64,000 bases of DNA from Scenedesmus sp. ARA3. Lineage: Eukaryota > Chlorophyta > Chlorophyceae > Sphaeropleales > Scenedesmaceae. Positions 50,308 through 61,270 of this stretch are shown here, piece after piece. The stretch is taken from positions 4,576 through 68,575 of the forward strand of contig RWJK01001175.1 of NCBI GenBank assembly GCA_004335835.1, given 5' to 3'. Positions within the stretch are counted from its first letter, which is position 1; every line of letters begins with the position of its first letter. The notes under the pieces are model-generated. The model saw only the letters and a program-made list of their open reading frames with translations. It was not told the origin of the DNA and made no database searches. The position numbers and the translations under genes were made by a program.

Positions 50308-51961
50308 GGGTGCATGCCATAGCTGCTGCCGGGAGCCGCTTGCAGAGTTCCTGGCAGAGAGTGTGCCCGGCCGGCATCAACATCACCAGGTCCCGCAGAA
50401 TGCGCGTGTGCCATATGATGATGGCCATACACTGATGTCTCGTCAATGCTGGCCAGCTGCGCACAGCTGTGCGCTCGGGGCATGCCTGCACTGTTGCGCC
50501 GCGCCTGCTGCTGCTGCTGCTGTTGCTGTTGCTGCTGCTGAGGTTGCCCTAATGAAGGGGCTAGGCTGCTCTGCTGCATGCTGCCAGAGTGGCTAGGAGG
50601 TGCCCCACCCATGAACGAACCCCCGCCTTGGTGCTGCTGCTGGAAGTGCTGCTGCTGTTGCGGCTGCTGCTGGTGCTGGAATGCAGCACCGCCTGCTCCG
50701 GGGTGGTAGAAGCCGCCATGCTGCTGCTGGTGCGGCTGCGGCTGCTGCTGCTGCTGATACGGCGGCAGCTGCGATCCACCCATCTGCATATGGCTGCTGC
50801 TGTGCTGCGGCACAAACCCTGAACCCTCAGCACCCCAGCTTTGGTGCCCCATTAAACCGCGCTCCGGACCAGCCAGGAAACCCCGGTTGCTAGATGGGCT
50901 GATAGGCACCATGTTGCTCAGATTGCTTTCTGAAGCAATGCGGTTCATGCCAGACTTAAAGCCTGTGGGGTTGGGGTTGATCAAGTGCTGCTCGCTGCCC
51001 ACCCGCACCATCAGTGGCTTGCTTTCGGCAGCATACTCAGGCGTGGTGGTGGCACTGCAGGAAAGCAGGCAGCACAGATACACAACATCCACATAAGACA
51101 GGCGTTCAGTGACTTGAACAACAACGGGCCTTCGCCAGCCGAGGCATGAGGATTGCAGCATGTTAGAACAGGAGGCCAGACATGCAAGAGACGCCTGCAG
51201 CTGAGTTAAGCGCTGCATTAATCAGGGAGAAGCAGACCCACTTCCAATCCTTATCTGAGCGTGACCCATATGCACAGCACATGTTGTCCCACCGGCCACA
51301 AGGAACACTTCACCAGGACCCCGCTGCCCATCCAAAAGGAGCACGCAAGTTGCAGAACACCTTCCGCTCACCTGAAGGTGCCCTGTAGGCTGTTCCTGGG
51401 CGAGCTGCCAATGCCTGGGCTGCTGTTGATGCCTGCTGCTGCTGCTGCTGCTGCTGGTGGGGCCAGTGTGGGAGGGCTGCTGACGCCCCCAGCCATGAAT
51501 GCCAGGTTGCCGCATGACCTGCTCATGCGCAGGGCTGGGTGCTGCTGGTGCTGCTGGTGATGCTGCTGCTGGTGGAAGTGGTCAGGCATCTGCGTGAATA
51601 CAGCACAGCCGGCATGCCGGACAGTCAGTGACGGGCCCCGGCTTACTTGCAGATGGTGACTGTCAACCCACACACAGGAACAAGGCCACCTTGCCACGAG
51701 CGTAGCCGTGAGTGATCCGCACAATGCACAGAGCTGCCGGGTGGCACACTGCATGCAGAATCGTGCAAAAGGCGTCATCCTGCATGCATTACTGAAGAAG
51801 CCATGCTAACGAGCACGCATATGTCAAACTAGCATTGTGACAGTTACATGATCATGTAACATGACAATGTAACAAGTTGGGATCTACCTGGTGGGACAGC
51901 TCTGTGTTCCAGAAAGTCCCTTCCAGCTGCGGCCCTCCTGGGCCATGCCCACCACCCATGA

Positions 51962-52009
<48 letters not shown>

Positions 52010-55000
52010 ACGGGTACTGCTGCTGCTGCTGCTGCACAGGCACACTGCCGTAGGCCTGCAGCCCACCAGACATGCCGCCCCTGCTGCTGCCGCCATACGG
52101 TGCTGGCAGCAGGTTGGGCGAGCCTGCATCGCTGCAGCCGTAGCTCCGCAGCTGCGGCTGCGACTGCACGCGCGTCATGCCGCCCATGCTGCTGCCGCTG
52201 CCGCCAAACCCATGGTGCTGCTGCTGCTGCATCGCGCCGTAGTGCTGCTGCCCCATGTGCTGCCCCATGTGCTCCCCCATGTGCTGCTGCTGCTGCTGCT
52301 GCCCAAACATGCCTCCATGTGCATGGCTGCCGGCCACATCCAAGCTGTGCATTGCCGGCAGTCCTGGGATGCCTGACTGCCGCATCCCTTGCATGTTGTG
52401 GCTGGCTAGCTCCCCTTGCAAACCGCGGCCTGCAATGCTGCTCAGCGGCACAGGAGCAGCAGCAGCCGCCGCAGGATCTGGCGGAGACAGCGGCGCATTG
52501 CCCATCACTAAGCTGCTCGTAACCGCACCAGACTCCAGGCCAGACAGCGCCGAGTAACTCGCAGACTTGACCATCCCGCGCAGGCCGCCGCCGCCGCCCG
52601 CTGCTGCTGCTGCCGCGCTGCCGCCGCCAAACGTCGCCGCCATGCTGCCGAGCCCTTCCGGCGCGCCGGCAACTGCCCCCGTCACGCCGCCTGACGCGCT
52701 GCCGCTGACGTTGCCGGCACTCGGCTCGGATGCCGACTGGTTGGCTGAGTCGCCGAGTGACACCAGATCGCCGATGCTGACGCTGCGGGTGACGCCGTTT
52801 GGGGCGCGGATTGATTGGCCCTCATCATCGAAGAGCAGCCCGGCATCGATGAGGGGCTTAGCTGTGAGGGGCAGGCCTGTGGGGTGCATCTCCAGCTGGT
52901 GGTCCTGCAGGCAACAGCACAAGCAACAGTGAGCACACATGATTGGTTCGCGAATTTTATGACACATAGACGTGCAGAGGGGCCTGATACGTGAGGGGCA
53001 GGCCTGTGGGTGCATCTCCAGCTGGTGGTCCTGCAAGAGTGAGCAGGACGGCCGAGGGTGAAGACACATGTTTGGCTGGCCTGTAACAAACCGGAATGAT
53101 CTGCTGGCGCGCTTGACACGGGTGTACCAATACAAGTGCCTTTGCACGTGACAGAGGCGGCGGCTGAACTGCACTGGTGCACACGCATCAAGAGAATTGG
53201 CACGACATGTCAGACGTCTTGAGCTTCTACAATAAAAGCTGGCTGGCGGAGGGAGCCGCTGCAGACCAAAGGGCAAGTTGCTGGTGCCCACCGCACTGCC
53301 TTGCAATGCTGATGACACGCCAGGTGGGCAACCGTCAACCAACAACACCATATGCACAGCCTATGCAGCTTCAACAAACAAGACAAAGACTCCACATTTA
53401 GGCTGGCTCAAACACAAAACACAAAACAGGTATAGTTGCACACCTTGGCTGCCGCCTTGGCGCACCCGCCAAGACAACAGACAAGGTGCGCAAACATGTC
53501 TGATTTGTGTGTGGTTGAACAAGCCCAAAAAATATGGAGTTTTGTCTTGTTTGTTGAAGCTGCATAGGCTGTGTATATAAGTGTTGTTAGTGTGTATATT
53601 GATTTTGTTAGCCACGTCAGGCGGGCAGGAGTCCTTGAAGTTAGCGCACACACAAACCAGCTCTTGCAGCTACAACACAACACAGCACCCAGCCAACCCC
53701 TCCACTGTACAAGGGCCATCACGCCTGCAGCAAGCGCTAGCAGTCGTTGCAGCTGAAGTGACCATGCTCCTACAGTACTTATAAACTGCTTGTCAGTATG
53801 CAGTGCGATAAGCAAGGGCCTCGCACCTTGTCTGCGGCCTTGAGCACCTCCGCCACGTCAGGCGGGCAGGAGTCCTTGAAGTTGGCGTAGTTGCGCGCCT
53901 CACGCGGCTTGAGCCGCCACACCGCGGTGTCGTACGCGCGCGCAGCCTCCAGCTCCGTGTCAAACAGCTCCCTGTGGTTCAAGCAAATCAACATGGGATG
54001 CCAGCAGCAGCAGCAACAGCAGCAGGCACAGCGGGAGTCAGCGATTCCAGATCCGTGCTGCCTCCAGCTCCGTGTCAAACAGCTCCCTGTTGCGTTCCAA
54101 ACAACATGGGATGGCAGCAGCAGCAAGCAAAGAAAATATTGAAGGTTTCAGCACCGTTAAGCTTGCAGCTGGACAAGCACATGATTAACCAATCTCCTGA
54201 AACAAGCTTATTTTTTCCTGCATTGGCTAGCTGCTGAGCACAACCGCATACAGCAGCCTCACAACCAAACAAAACCCCCAGCCTATCCAAAAGGCCCTCA
54301 CCTGTAGGCCCACTTCCTGTTGAGCATGACCTTGGCCTGCCAGAACAGCATTTCACTGACACATGAGGAGAGCCATTCACAGAGACATCTAGCTTCAAGC
54401 CCCCTCACCTGTAGGCCCACTTCCTGTTGAGCTGTAAACACGTTTATGCCAATTTCCATAAGACATGCTGTGGTCACCTCCAGCAAAGAGCTGCTCGGCA
54501 CCAACCACGCAGCAGCCCCCTGCCCCTCTACCACTACCCCTAAGCAATAATATTTGCAGGGTGTGGCGACACAAGACCAGCCGATTAGGCCCCCTCACCT
54601 GTAAGCCCACTTCCTGTTGAGCACAACCTTGGCCTTCCAGAATAGCCTTTCCCTGACACATGAGATGATCCACTCACACAGACATCCACATTTAAGCCCC
54701 TGTCCCACCAGCTAATAGTCCCCTCACCTGTAGGCCCACTTCCTGTTGAGCATGACCTTGGCCTCCCAGCGGCCCTTCTTCTTGCTGACGCCGCGGTAGG
54801 TGCTGCTCTTGTCCATGGGCTTCACACCCAGCGCCCGCTGCAGCTCCTCACGAGTCAGCCCTGACAGCTTCTGCTGCAGGCTGCCCACCTCGTGCTTGTA
54901 CTGCAGCACATCAAAGGCAGCACACGATAGGCACAAACATGCGGTGAATGAGAGCAGGATGCAATATAGCAGGGGCTTCTGCTGCTTGGAAATTGCAAGT

Positions 55001-58000
55001 CAGCCCAGACAGCTTCTGCTGCAGGCTGCCCACCTCGTGCTTGTACTGCAGCACAAAACAGGCAGGGTGCAACAGAAGAGATTCACATGTGAGTTCAAGA
55101 ACGGCATGGCAACAAGAAGTGATGAACGCAAGCAACGCCAGGTGCTCAGGGGCGAGGCTGGTGTAGCACTGGTTGATTTTGGCTGCAGCACACTCTGAAC
55201 TGATCTTGCAAGCAAGTTGAAGGCCTCAAGGATAAGGGCCTCAATTGTGATGGCAACGATACCACTTCAAAGTGTGCTGCCGCCAAAATCGATCAGTGTC
55301 ACACCAGCCAGCCCAGCAACAACATGCCCACCGCCAAGCAACTGCCTCTGCTGGCACGCCTGGGCCACACCTGGCCTGCGGCTAGGCAATCAGACCTAGA
55401 CCTAGACCTAGGCCTACGTCCCTCATGAATGCATCCTAGGCAATCAACCGCCTGCTGCAGGAGCGCAACTCAGCCACGCAAATGCAGCCGGTGCTCATCA
55501 AGAAGCTTTTGATCTGCTTGCAGGCACAATTATGGGCCCAGCATGCCCACCCAAGACAGCACACACACAGCGGTTAACCACCGGTCAACGCTCGGTCAAA
55601 CGCTGGTCACACTACTGCTGCGCCCACCTGGTCAATGGGGAAGTTGGTCTGCGCGCCGGCGCCGTGCAGGCTGATGGACACCTTGTCATACACGCGCGCT
55701 GCCTCTTCTTCAGTCCTGTAGTATCCCAGGTGTGTGACCTTGCCATGGTACAGGATGCGCGCCTGCCACTGGTTCTTGCGGTTGCTGCTGCCAACACCCA
55801 GGTACCTGCAGCCGAAGCAGCAAGGCATAAGAAGTGTCAACACTAGCCTGATTCTGACAGAAGGCGATTACACACTGCTCTCTGCGGGCTGCAAAGCGGA
55901 TGTCACAGCCTCGCATATGCAGCATCGTATCTCCTGCTGCTGCAGCAATGCTTGACACATGCGCTGCGTTCTACCCTACTCCCATGCTGCTGCTGCTGCT
56001 GCTGCTCCCACCTGCTGGTGCGGCGCCGGTTGGTGAGGCGGCGCCGTGGCAGCTTGGCCCGCTCAGACTTGAGCGTGGCCTTCACCTCCTCACGTGACTT
56101 GCCTGCAGGTGCAGTAGACACGACACACATGCGGCCAGCAGTCAGTACGACTCCAAAACAAGCACACAACTTGTCTGCTGAACAACTGCAAGACGGTGCA
56201 GCCTTCACCTCCTCGCGCGACTTGCCTGCAGGCACAATGACAGCAGCCAGACAACAGCACAGCACACACATCAGGTACGTGCAGCCGCTGCACTGCTGCC
56301 TTGGGCGTGGCCTTCACCTCCTCACGCAATTTGCCTGCAGCATAAAGAGTTGCAGGATATGACACTTTGCAATAGCACAATGCAACATAATGCGCACTTT
56401 ACTTTGCTCGAAGGGCAGCCCGCCAGTGCAGGCGCAGCGCACGCGGCCAGCAGCACAAGCGAACATCAGATACACACAGCCACCGCACTGCCTTGTGCAA
56501 TTTTGTGAACCTGAACCCAGTCTTGCAGACGCATTGCCGGAGTCATGTGCCGTGGCATTCTGCTGGTCAGATGTTGGTGCCTCTCCCTTTGCAGGCGTGC
56601 ATGCGGGTGCTTTCTTGGTGACTTTGAAGAAGCCTTCTAAAACCCCAAAAAACCACCCGCATCAACACCTGCAAAGGTAGAGGCACCGACACCTGCAAAA
56701 CAGCGCCACCACCCCACTTGCCGCCACCACACACTTCCGTGGCGCATGCGCTAACAACAATCATTCCTTTGGCTGTCTTCAACAAAGTACGATCACCATG
56801 ATCACAACACATGCTGCTGGCAAGGACACGATGTGAGAGCTGCAATCGAGTTAAAATTCAGATTCAAATTCAAATTCAAAACAACGCACCGACCAGCTCC
56901 GGCACGCTGTCGTTGTCATACTCCTCAATGGGGAAGTTCAGGATGGCGCGGCAGTTCTGCCTCCCCAGCAGCCCAATGGCAGCGCGGTCATATGCGCGAG
57001 CAGCCGCATCCTCCGTGTCAAAGTAGCCCACCGACACGCCTGCAGACACGTTACGTTTGATTACATATTACGTTGTTAGGTATGGCTGCTTCAGCATGCT
57101 CGTCATGACAGCTCGAAGACACGCCTCCGGGCGGTATGCTTGGGCGGGTGCATGGCATGTACTCGGTGACAAGCAGATAGGGTACAGGGAGCTGCGCGGA
57201 CAGCTGAGGTACAGGCGTGTGGTGCAGCCACACTTACTCTGCTGCTGCTGCTGCTGCTGCTTGCTCGTCCACCGCTGCACTGGCACCACACAATGCACAG
57301 CGCGTGTACCCTGCAATTTTTCCACTGCATTGATCCACTGCAATTTCCCCACTGCGTCTGTAACACACAAGTGCCACATCATGCCGCTCAGCCGCGCACC
57401 TGACTTGCCCAGCGCAGCCACTTTGATCTGCACCCTCCACTTGCGCTTCTTTTTGTCATAGCTCACACCCCTATACTGAGACCTAAACACAGGCTGGCCC
57501 TCACCACCCCCAGCAGCCGCCGCAGCAGCAGCGCCGCTGCTGCGCAGGCTGCTGCCGGCGCCATGAGCTGCTGCTGCTGCAGCCGCCCGCTCCCGCTGAA
57601 CCTCCCGCTGCTGCGCTGCAGCGCGCCCGTTCACCTGCTGCTGCTGCTGCTGCTTGTAGCTGTCGTTGCTGCAGTTGTTCGCTGCGTTGCCGAAGGACAG
57701 CGCGGGGCTGCTGCTGCTGCGCGGGCTGCCGGCGCCGATCTGCGGCAGCGAATGCCCGCCGACGTGCATTGCGCCAGCACCCATGCTGCTTGTGCCGCCC
57801 AGCCCAGCAAACCCAGCAGATGCATCAAATGCACCTCCTGATCCCCCTAGCCCATCAAACTGCGGCAGTCCAGTCCCCAACGGCAGATCTGTGCTGCCGT
57901 GTGATGCAACAGAGTCTGTAGATGGCAGCGCACACGGCCGCAAGCCGCCGCTTACTGCTGCATCAAACGGAGAGCCAGGGTTTGAGCCCACCGGAAACCC

Positions 58001-58372
58001 TGGAAGCACGCCGCACTCCGCTGCGCCGCCTGGCGCACCCCAGGAGTTTGCTGCTGCCATGTCTGGCGCTGCTGCTGCTGCTGCTGCTGCGCCCATGTGG
58101 CCCATGTGATCTTGCTGCATCACCATGAGCCCGCTGCTGCTGTCGCCTTGCACCGGCATGGCATACTGCTGCTGCAGCTGCAGCTGGTTGGGGTCCTGCA
58201 AGTGTCCCATCTCAAACTTCATTGCTTCAGCACCAAAATGGTGCTGCTGCTGCTGCTGCTGCTGGTGTTGGTCCAGGCCTGGGGAGAGCCCCGGCTCCAG
58301 CTTCATATGAGAGTTGTTCATGAACGTGGTTGTCGGAGAGGTTAAGTCACCTGACGGCAGCTGCGCTGACAT
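49614..58372 (-). CDS. AP2-family transcription factor with three AP2 domains
   Basis: Nine exons, 5' to 3': 58372-57400, 57039-56890, 56102-56012, 55805-55628, 54900-54728, 53971-53827, 52904-51888, 51589-51372 and 51054-49614; 1,461 aa, phases consistent. A Gln/Ala/Gly-rich N-terminus of about 297 residues precedes AP2-1 (298-~366: QYRGVSYDKKKRKWRVQI, GYFDTEDAAARAYDRAAI). A basic linker (KLPRRRLTNRRRTSR) may be an NLS. AP2-2 (~406-464) has YLGVGSSNRKNQWQARI and HLGYYRTEEEAARVYDK. AP2-3 (~497-565) has TYRGVSKKKGRWEAKV and LFDTELEAARAYDTAVWRL. The C-terminal 890 residues are disordered, rich in poly-Gln and Met/His/Gly, as in activation domains. It should be a nuclear DNA-binding regulator; targets are unknown. 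The AP2-coding introns hold an unusual number of exon-junction duplicates and a foldback element. Confidence 0.94.
51963..52007 (-). repeat. (CTG)15 / Gln15 tract in AP2 gene
   Basis: Fifteen pure CTG triplets (CAG on the coding strand) encode Gln15 in exon 7. A second pure tract of 12 triplets lies at 50271-50306 in exon 9. Confidence 0.95.
52990..53036 (-). repeat. Duplicate of AP2-gene exon 7 5' end with acceptor
   Basis: The start of exon 7 (DHQLEMHPTGLP, beginning 52904) and its CTGCAG acceptor recur about 122 nt upstream in the intron. The copy has a 1-nt deletion in the CACCCC run that shifts the frame, so it is a relic. Confidence 0.9.
53339..53591. repeat. ~250-bp imperfect foldback (MITE-like / long-hairpin RNA candidate)
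   Basis: The left arm (from about 53339) and the reverse complement of the right arm (to about 53591) align over roughly 115-125 nt. They share an exact core ACAGCCTATGCAGCTTCAAC that continues identically through AAACAAGACAAA, plus several small indels. The apex is near 53457-53472 (CTTGGCG/CGCCAAG). The element lies in intron 6 of the AP2 gene. No transposase is present and no clear target-site duplication was seen. Confidence 0.88.
53610..53645 (-). repeat. Intronic copy of an AP2-gene exon 6 fragment
   Basis: This repeats the exon 6 sequence coding ANFKDSCPPDVA (original at about 53852-53889), then diverges before the donor. It sits directly beside the foldback. Confidence 0.85.
54057..54098 (-). 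repeat. Duplicate of AP2-gene exon 6 5' end
   Basis: The text around the acceptor of exon 6 (RELFDTELEA; CTCCGTGTCAAACAGCTCCC on the plus strand) recurs about 120 nt upstream in intron 5. Confidence 0.88.
54296..54640 (-). repeat. Three diverged tandem copies of AP2-gene exon 5 3' end plus donor
   Basis: The end of exon 5 (AKVMLNRKWAYR with a GTGAGGGG donor, at 54728) is followed in the intron by copies with donors near 54602, 54414 and 54303. The first and last also share about 60 nt of flanking sequence containing TGACACATGA, which shows a longer duplicated unit. The middle copy is truncated after LNRKWAYR. Confidence 0.9.
54999..55055 (-). repeat. Duplicate of AP2-gene exon 5 5' end with acceptor
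   Basis: The acceptor GTGCTGCAG and 16 codons (YKHEVGSLQQKLSGLT) recur in the intron upstream of exon 5, with one synonymous difference (TCA/TCT). Homology stops in mid-exon and there is no donor, so it cannot act as a full exon. Confidence 0.92.
56202..56340 (-). repeat. Two upstream copies of AP2-gene exon 3 5' end with acceptor
   Basis: The exon 3 start (GKSREEVKA with CTGCAG acceptor, at 56102) is repeated at about 56202-56231 and 56304-56340. More diverged flanking repeats extend to about 56520, indicating a tandem unit of roughly 110 nt. Confidence 0.88.
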
Positions 58373-61270
58373 TGGCTTGGCCCGCGATCATGCACTGCTT
58401 CTGCTGCGCCTCCGGCAAACTGCAATTCGCTTGCGCTGCACACTGACAGATGTGCTGCTTGACAGGGTTGGCCTGCTCCCGCTGCTGTTATGTGGGCCCC
58501 GCTGCTGCAAGCAAGCGCACCAGATGTTGCTGCCTGCTAGCAACAGCTGCGGAGCCCTAGAGCACTGATGCCATGGCTGCTATGCTGCTCTGAGTTGCCG
58601 CAAGGACCTGCAAGCAGCAGCAGCAGTGGAAGCAGCAGCAGTGGAAGCACAGTGAGTACAGCAGCGTGAGGCTGGGAAGCAGCAATCAAGATGCCCTTTA
58701 GGTGATGTCTTCTAGACAATTAGAGGAAATTGGACAGGGTAAGTGAGCCATACTTACAGACACGGCTGAGCTAGGGTGGCATGACCACGTGAGACGACAC
58801 GGCAGCTCTGAGCATGTGCAGTTGATTCCGGGCAAAGAAATAGGTTGCTCCGCATAACATGCAGGCGCTCCAAGGCCTAATTGACACGTTGTGACCGAAG
58901 GTGTCGAGGGCGAACAACAAAAGGCAGACCGGAGACAAGGTACAGTGCCACACGGAAGTATGTCTTAAACTAAATGACTTTCGTATCCCTCACGCAGCCC
59001 AATGCATGCGTGTCGCTCGGAGACCCTGAATACGCTCGGCTAGGCACTCACCAGCTCTCCAGGCAACTGATCAAAGCAGTTTTGGTTCACCAAAGCATAC
59101 AGGTATCAAGATCAATCCGAGGAGGCCAGCAACGAAAAGTTGGTCGACATTTCGTGCTCAGTGATGGGTGGCCGCTGATCTTGCAATTCAGTTAGCGTAG
59201 CTGGTGATTGCTTGGCATTCGTTATCCAATGAGCGTTCCTGGTACTCTCCACGTCCAAACAAGGCGGTCTAGGTTTCACGATTCACGATTGAATCTCACG
59301 AACCTCGATCCAGCCAAGGAATGCACGCAGCGTTCTGAAAGAAGGTTATTTTTACAATCAGCCCTGGCGCTGAAAGATGCGTGATCACGCAGTTTAACTA
59401 TGGGCTCTCACTGAGGTTCCTGTCCAACATCATATGGTCTTTGAACCGCTTCCCTTGCGTGCTGGACAGTGCTCAAGCAGATCAATGCATACCATGATCT
59501 ATGAAGCTGAAGCTTGTCACGCTGCAACCAGGTTAGTAAGCACACATCAGTCAGGACAAAGCACTGCAGGACTCTGCTCTCAGAGCAGTGCTTTAGGAAA
59601 ATGCACCAGTTTCGTGGATCTGGCTGCGACAGCCGAACGCGAGCAGCTGTGGAAGATCATTTTGGCTGGTATGAAGGGGTGTGTGTGCTGTTTGGGGCTC
59701 TTGGTTGGCGGAGAGCGCTTGATCAAGCAGGCAAGTGACCTGCCAGTGGAGCAAACCCAGGACATGAAAGAAACGGCTGGATCGCCGGTATACATAGTTT
59801 TTGTTCAGCAGGCAGAAAGCGTAGGATTCCATCCTTTTACATGACGCTTCGCAGATGTATCCTCTGATGTAGCAGACTCTGCAAAAAGTCTGCAGTTTAG
59901 TGGATCACACTCATTCAGTGAATCACGATTTGTGTGTTCCACGAGGGGAACACAGCCCGTTTCCGAGCCCATCACACTCATGTTCAAATCGGATTCATCG
60001 ACTCTGACAACACCGTCAGGGTGGTGGTGGTAGCACGGCGCCACACACATGCTGCAATCACCACCACGGCAGCCGCTGCCAAGCAACACATGTGATTGTT
60101 CAATCACTTGGCAACCCTGCCACTACACCTGACAGCAGCACCATACACAGCCTGTGCTGGTGAATGGCAAGTCAAGAGCTCACCCGGGTGATGACATCAT
60201 TTCAAAATTGTGTGAAAACACGTGTCACATTCCAGAGTCAGGTCATAGCCAGTAAGGCCACACTTCATACACAAGCCTGCCAGGGCATAATCACCTGCTG
60301 ATCAAAAGCAAGATAGTACTACTACTGGCTGTGACAGCCACCGACTGACACCACTGTGTGAGGTTGTGTCTGTGAAGCCTCCCACTGAAGCACTGTAGGC
60401 CTTGTTCCTGTCACCCACGCAGAGACGTGTACAGTACATGCCTAGCACAAGCTGTTGCTTGGTGAGCTGCCAAACCCCTCAACAGCCCTGATGTGAGCTG
60501 ATCTTATCGCTGGCCAGTGGCTAGGCGATCAAAACAGCCGCACGCTTGCAGGCGGTCCGTATGATCCCTCGACACCGGGCTCTCAACGGCTGCCTGCTAG
60601 GCTGTTAGTAACTGTTAGTAACAGCGCCACTGGCTGTCAGCCGGCAGTTACGTCCATTGCCACCCGTTTGGCTGATAGCCGGCAGCATGCCAACTCGGTA
60701 GAAGCTGATGGCAGCAAGTGCTGCAATGCACTGCAGGGTTGAGCAGTGCTGCTGCATGGCGAGGATGCATGATGGCCGACTCTGCTGATGCGCTGATGAC
60801 GTTGGTTTGCCAGCAAGGCCACTTCTGGATTGGATTGAAGTTGAACCGTGGCAGGTGCATGCTGAGGAGCGCTGATGGCGGCTGCTGGCTGCCAGTGACG
60901 TGCTGCTGGAGGGACTGCTGCAGCAGCCGAAGCTGCTACCGCTGCTGCTGCTGCTGCTGCTGCTGGGTGTTCTGTAGTTGTTGGCTGTCGGTGATGCGCT
61001 GCTGGAGGGACCGCTGCAGCAGCAGCTGCTGCTGCTGTGTGAGGGCAGGGCGCTGGCACTGCTTGGCGCACCATCCTGATGATCATGTCGGCGGGCAGGG
61101 TACACTTGCCGCTGCACCCTAATATGCTGATGGTGGTAGTTAGTGTGCGCCTTTGCTGTGGATTTGCTCGCACTGCTGCTGGTTGCAGCTTCTGGGAAAT
61201 GCAAAACAAGTTGCAGGGATTGATGCGCAAGCTGGCTGCCAAGCACTTCAGCGGTTAGCAGCTGTGCCAC
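58373..61270. other. 2.9-kb region upstream of the AP2 gene
   Basis: This holds the AP2-gene 5' UTR/promoter and, at its right end, the 3' UTR of the small gene at 61271. No gene is supported. A 136-codon plus frame (59434-59844) and a 221-codon minus frame (60605-61270, Ser/Ala repeats) have no recognisable features. Between 59280 and 60113 several short perfect hairpins occur in less CAG-rich sequence. Confidence 0.5.
59280..60113. other. Hairpin-rich non-coding segment
   Basis: Stems read directly: GATTCA/TGAATC (59280-59295); CTGCTCT/AGAGCAG (59574-59588); GCAGACT/AGTCTGC (59872-59893); TGTGTTCC/GGAACACA (59933-59954); GTGATTG/CAATCAC (60092-60107), nested in TGCCAAG/CTTGGCA (60077-60113). 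This could be a structured leader or an unannotated RNA, or chance. Confidence 0.4.

Noticed and set aside
55393..55410. GACCTA hexamer repeat resembling telomeric DNA
   Set aside because: Only three units, and not the known algal telomere repeat.
59250..59340. tRNA-like T-arm text near GGTTCG on the minus strand
   Set aside because: No matching acceptor stem, anticodon arm or D arm could be paired.
59434..59844. 136-codon plus frame
   Set aside because: No family signature, signal peptide or neighbouring exon; several hairpins overlap it.
60605..61270. 221-codon minus frame after the small gene
   Set aside because: Ser/Ala/Gln repeat text with no folded region; it lies in the likely 3' UTR and has no supported start context.
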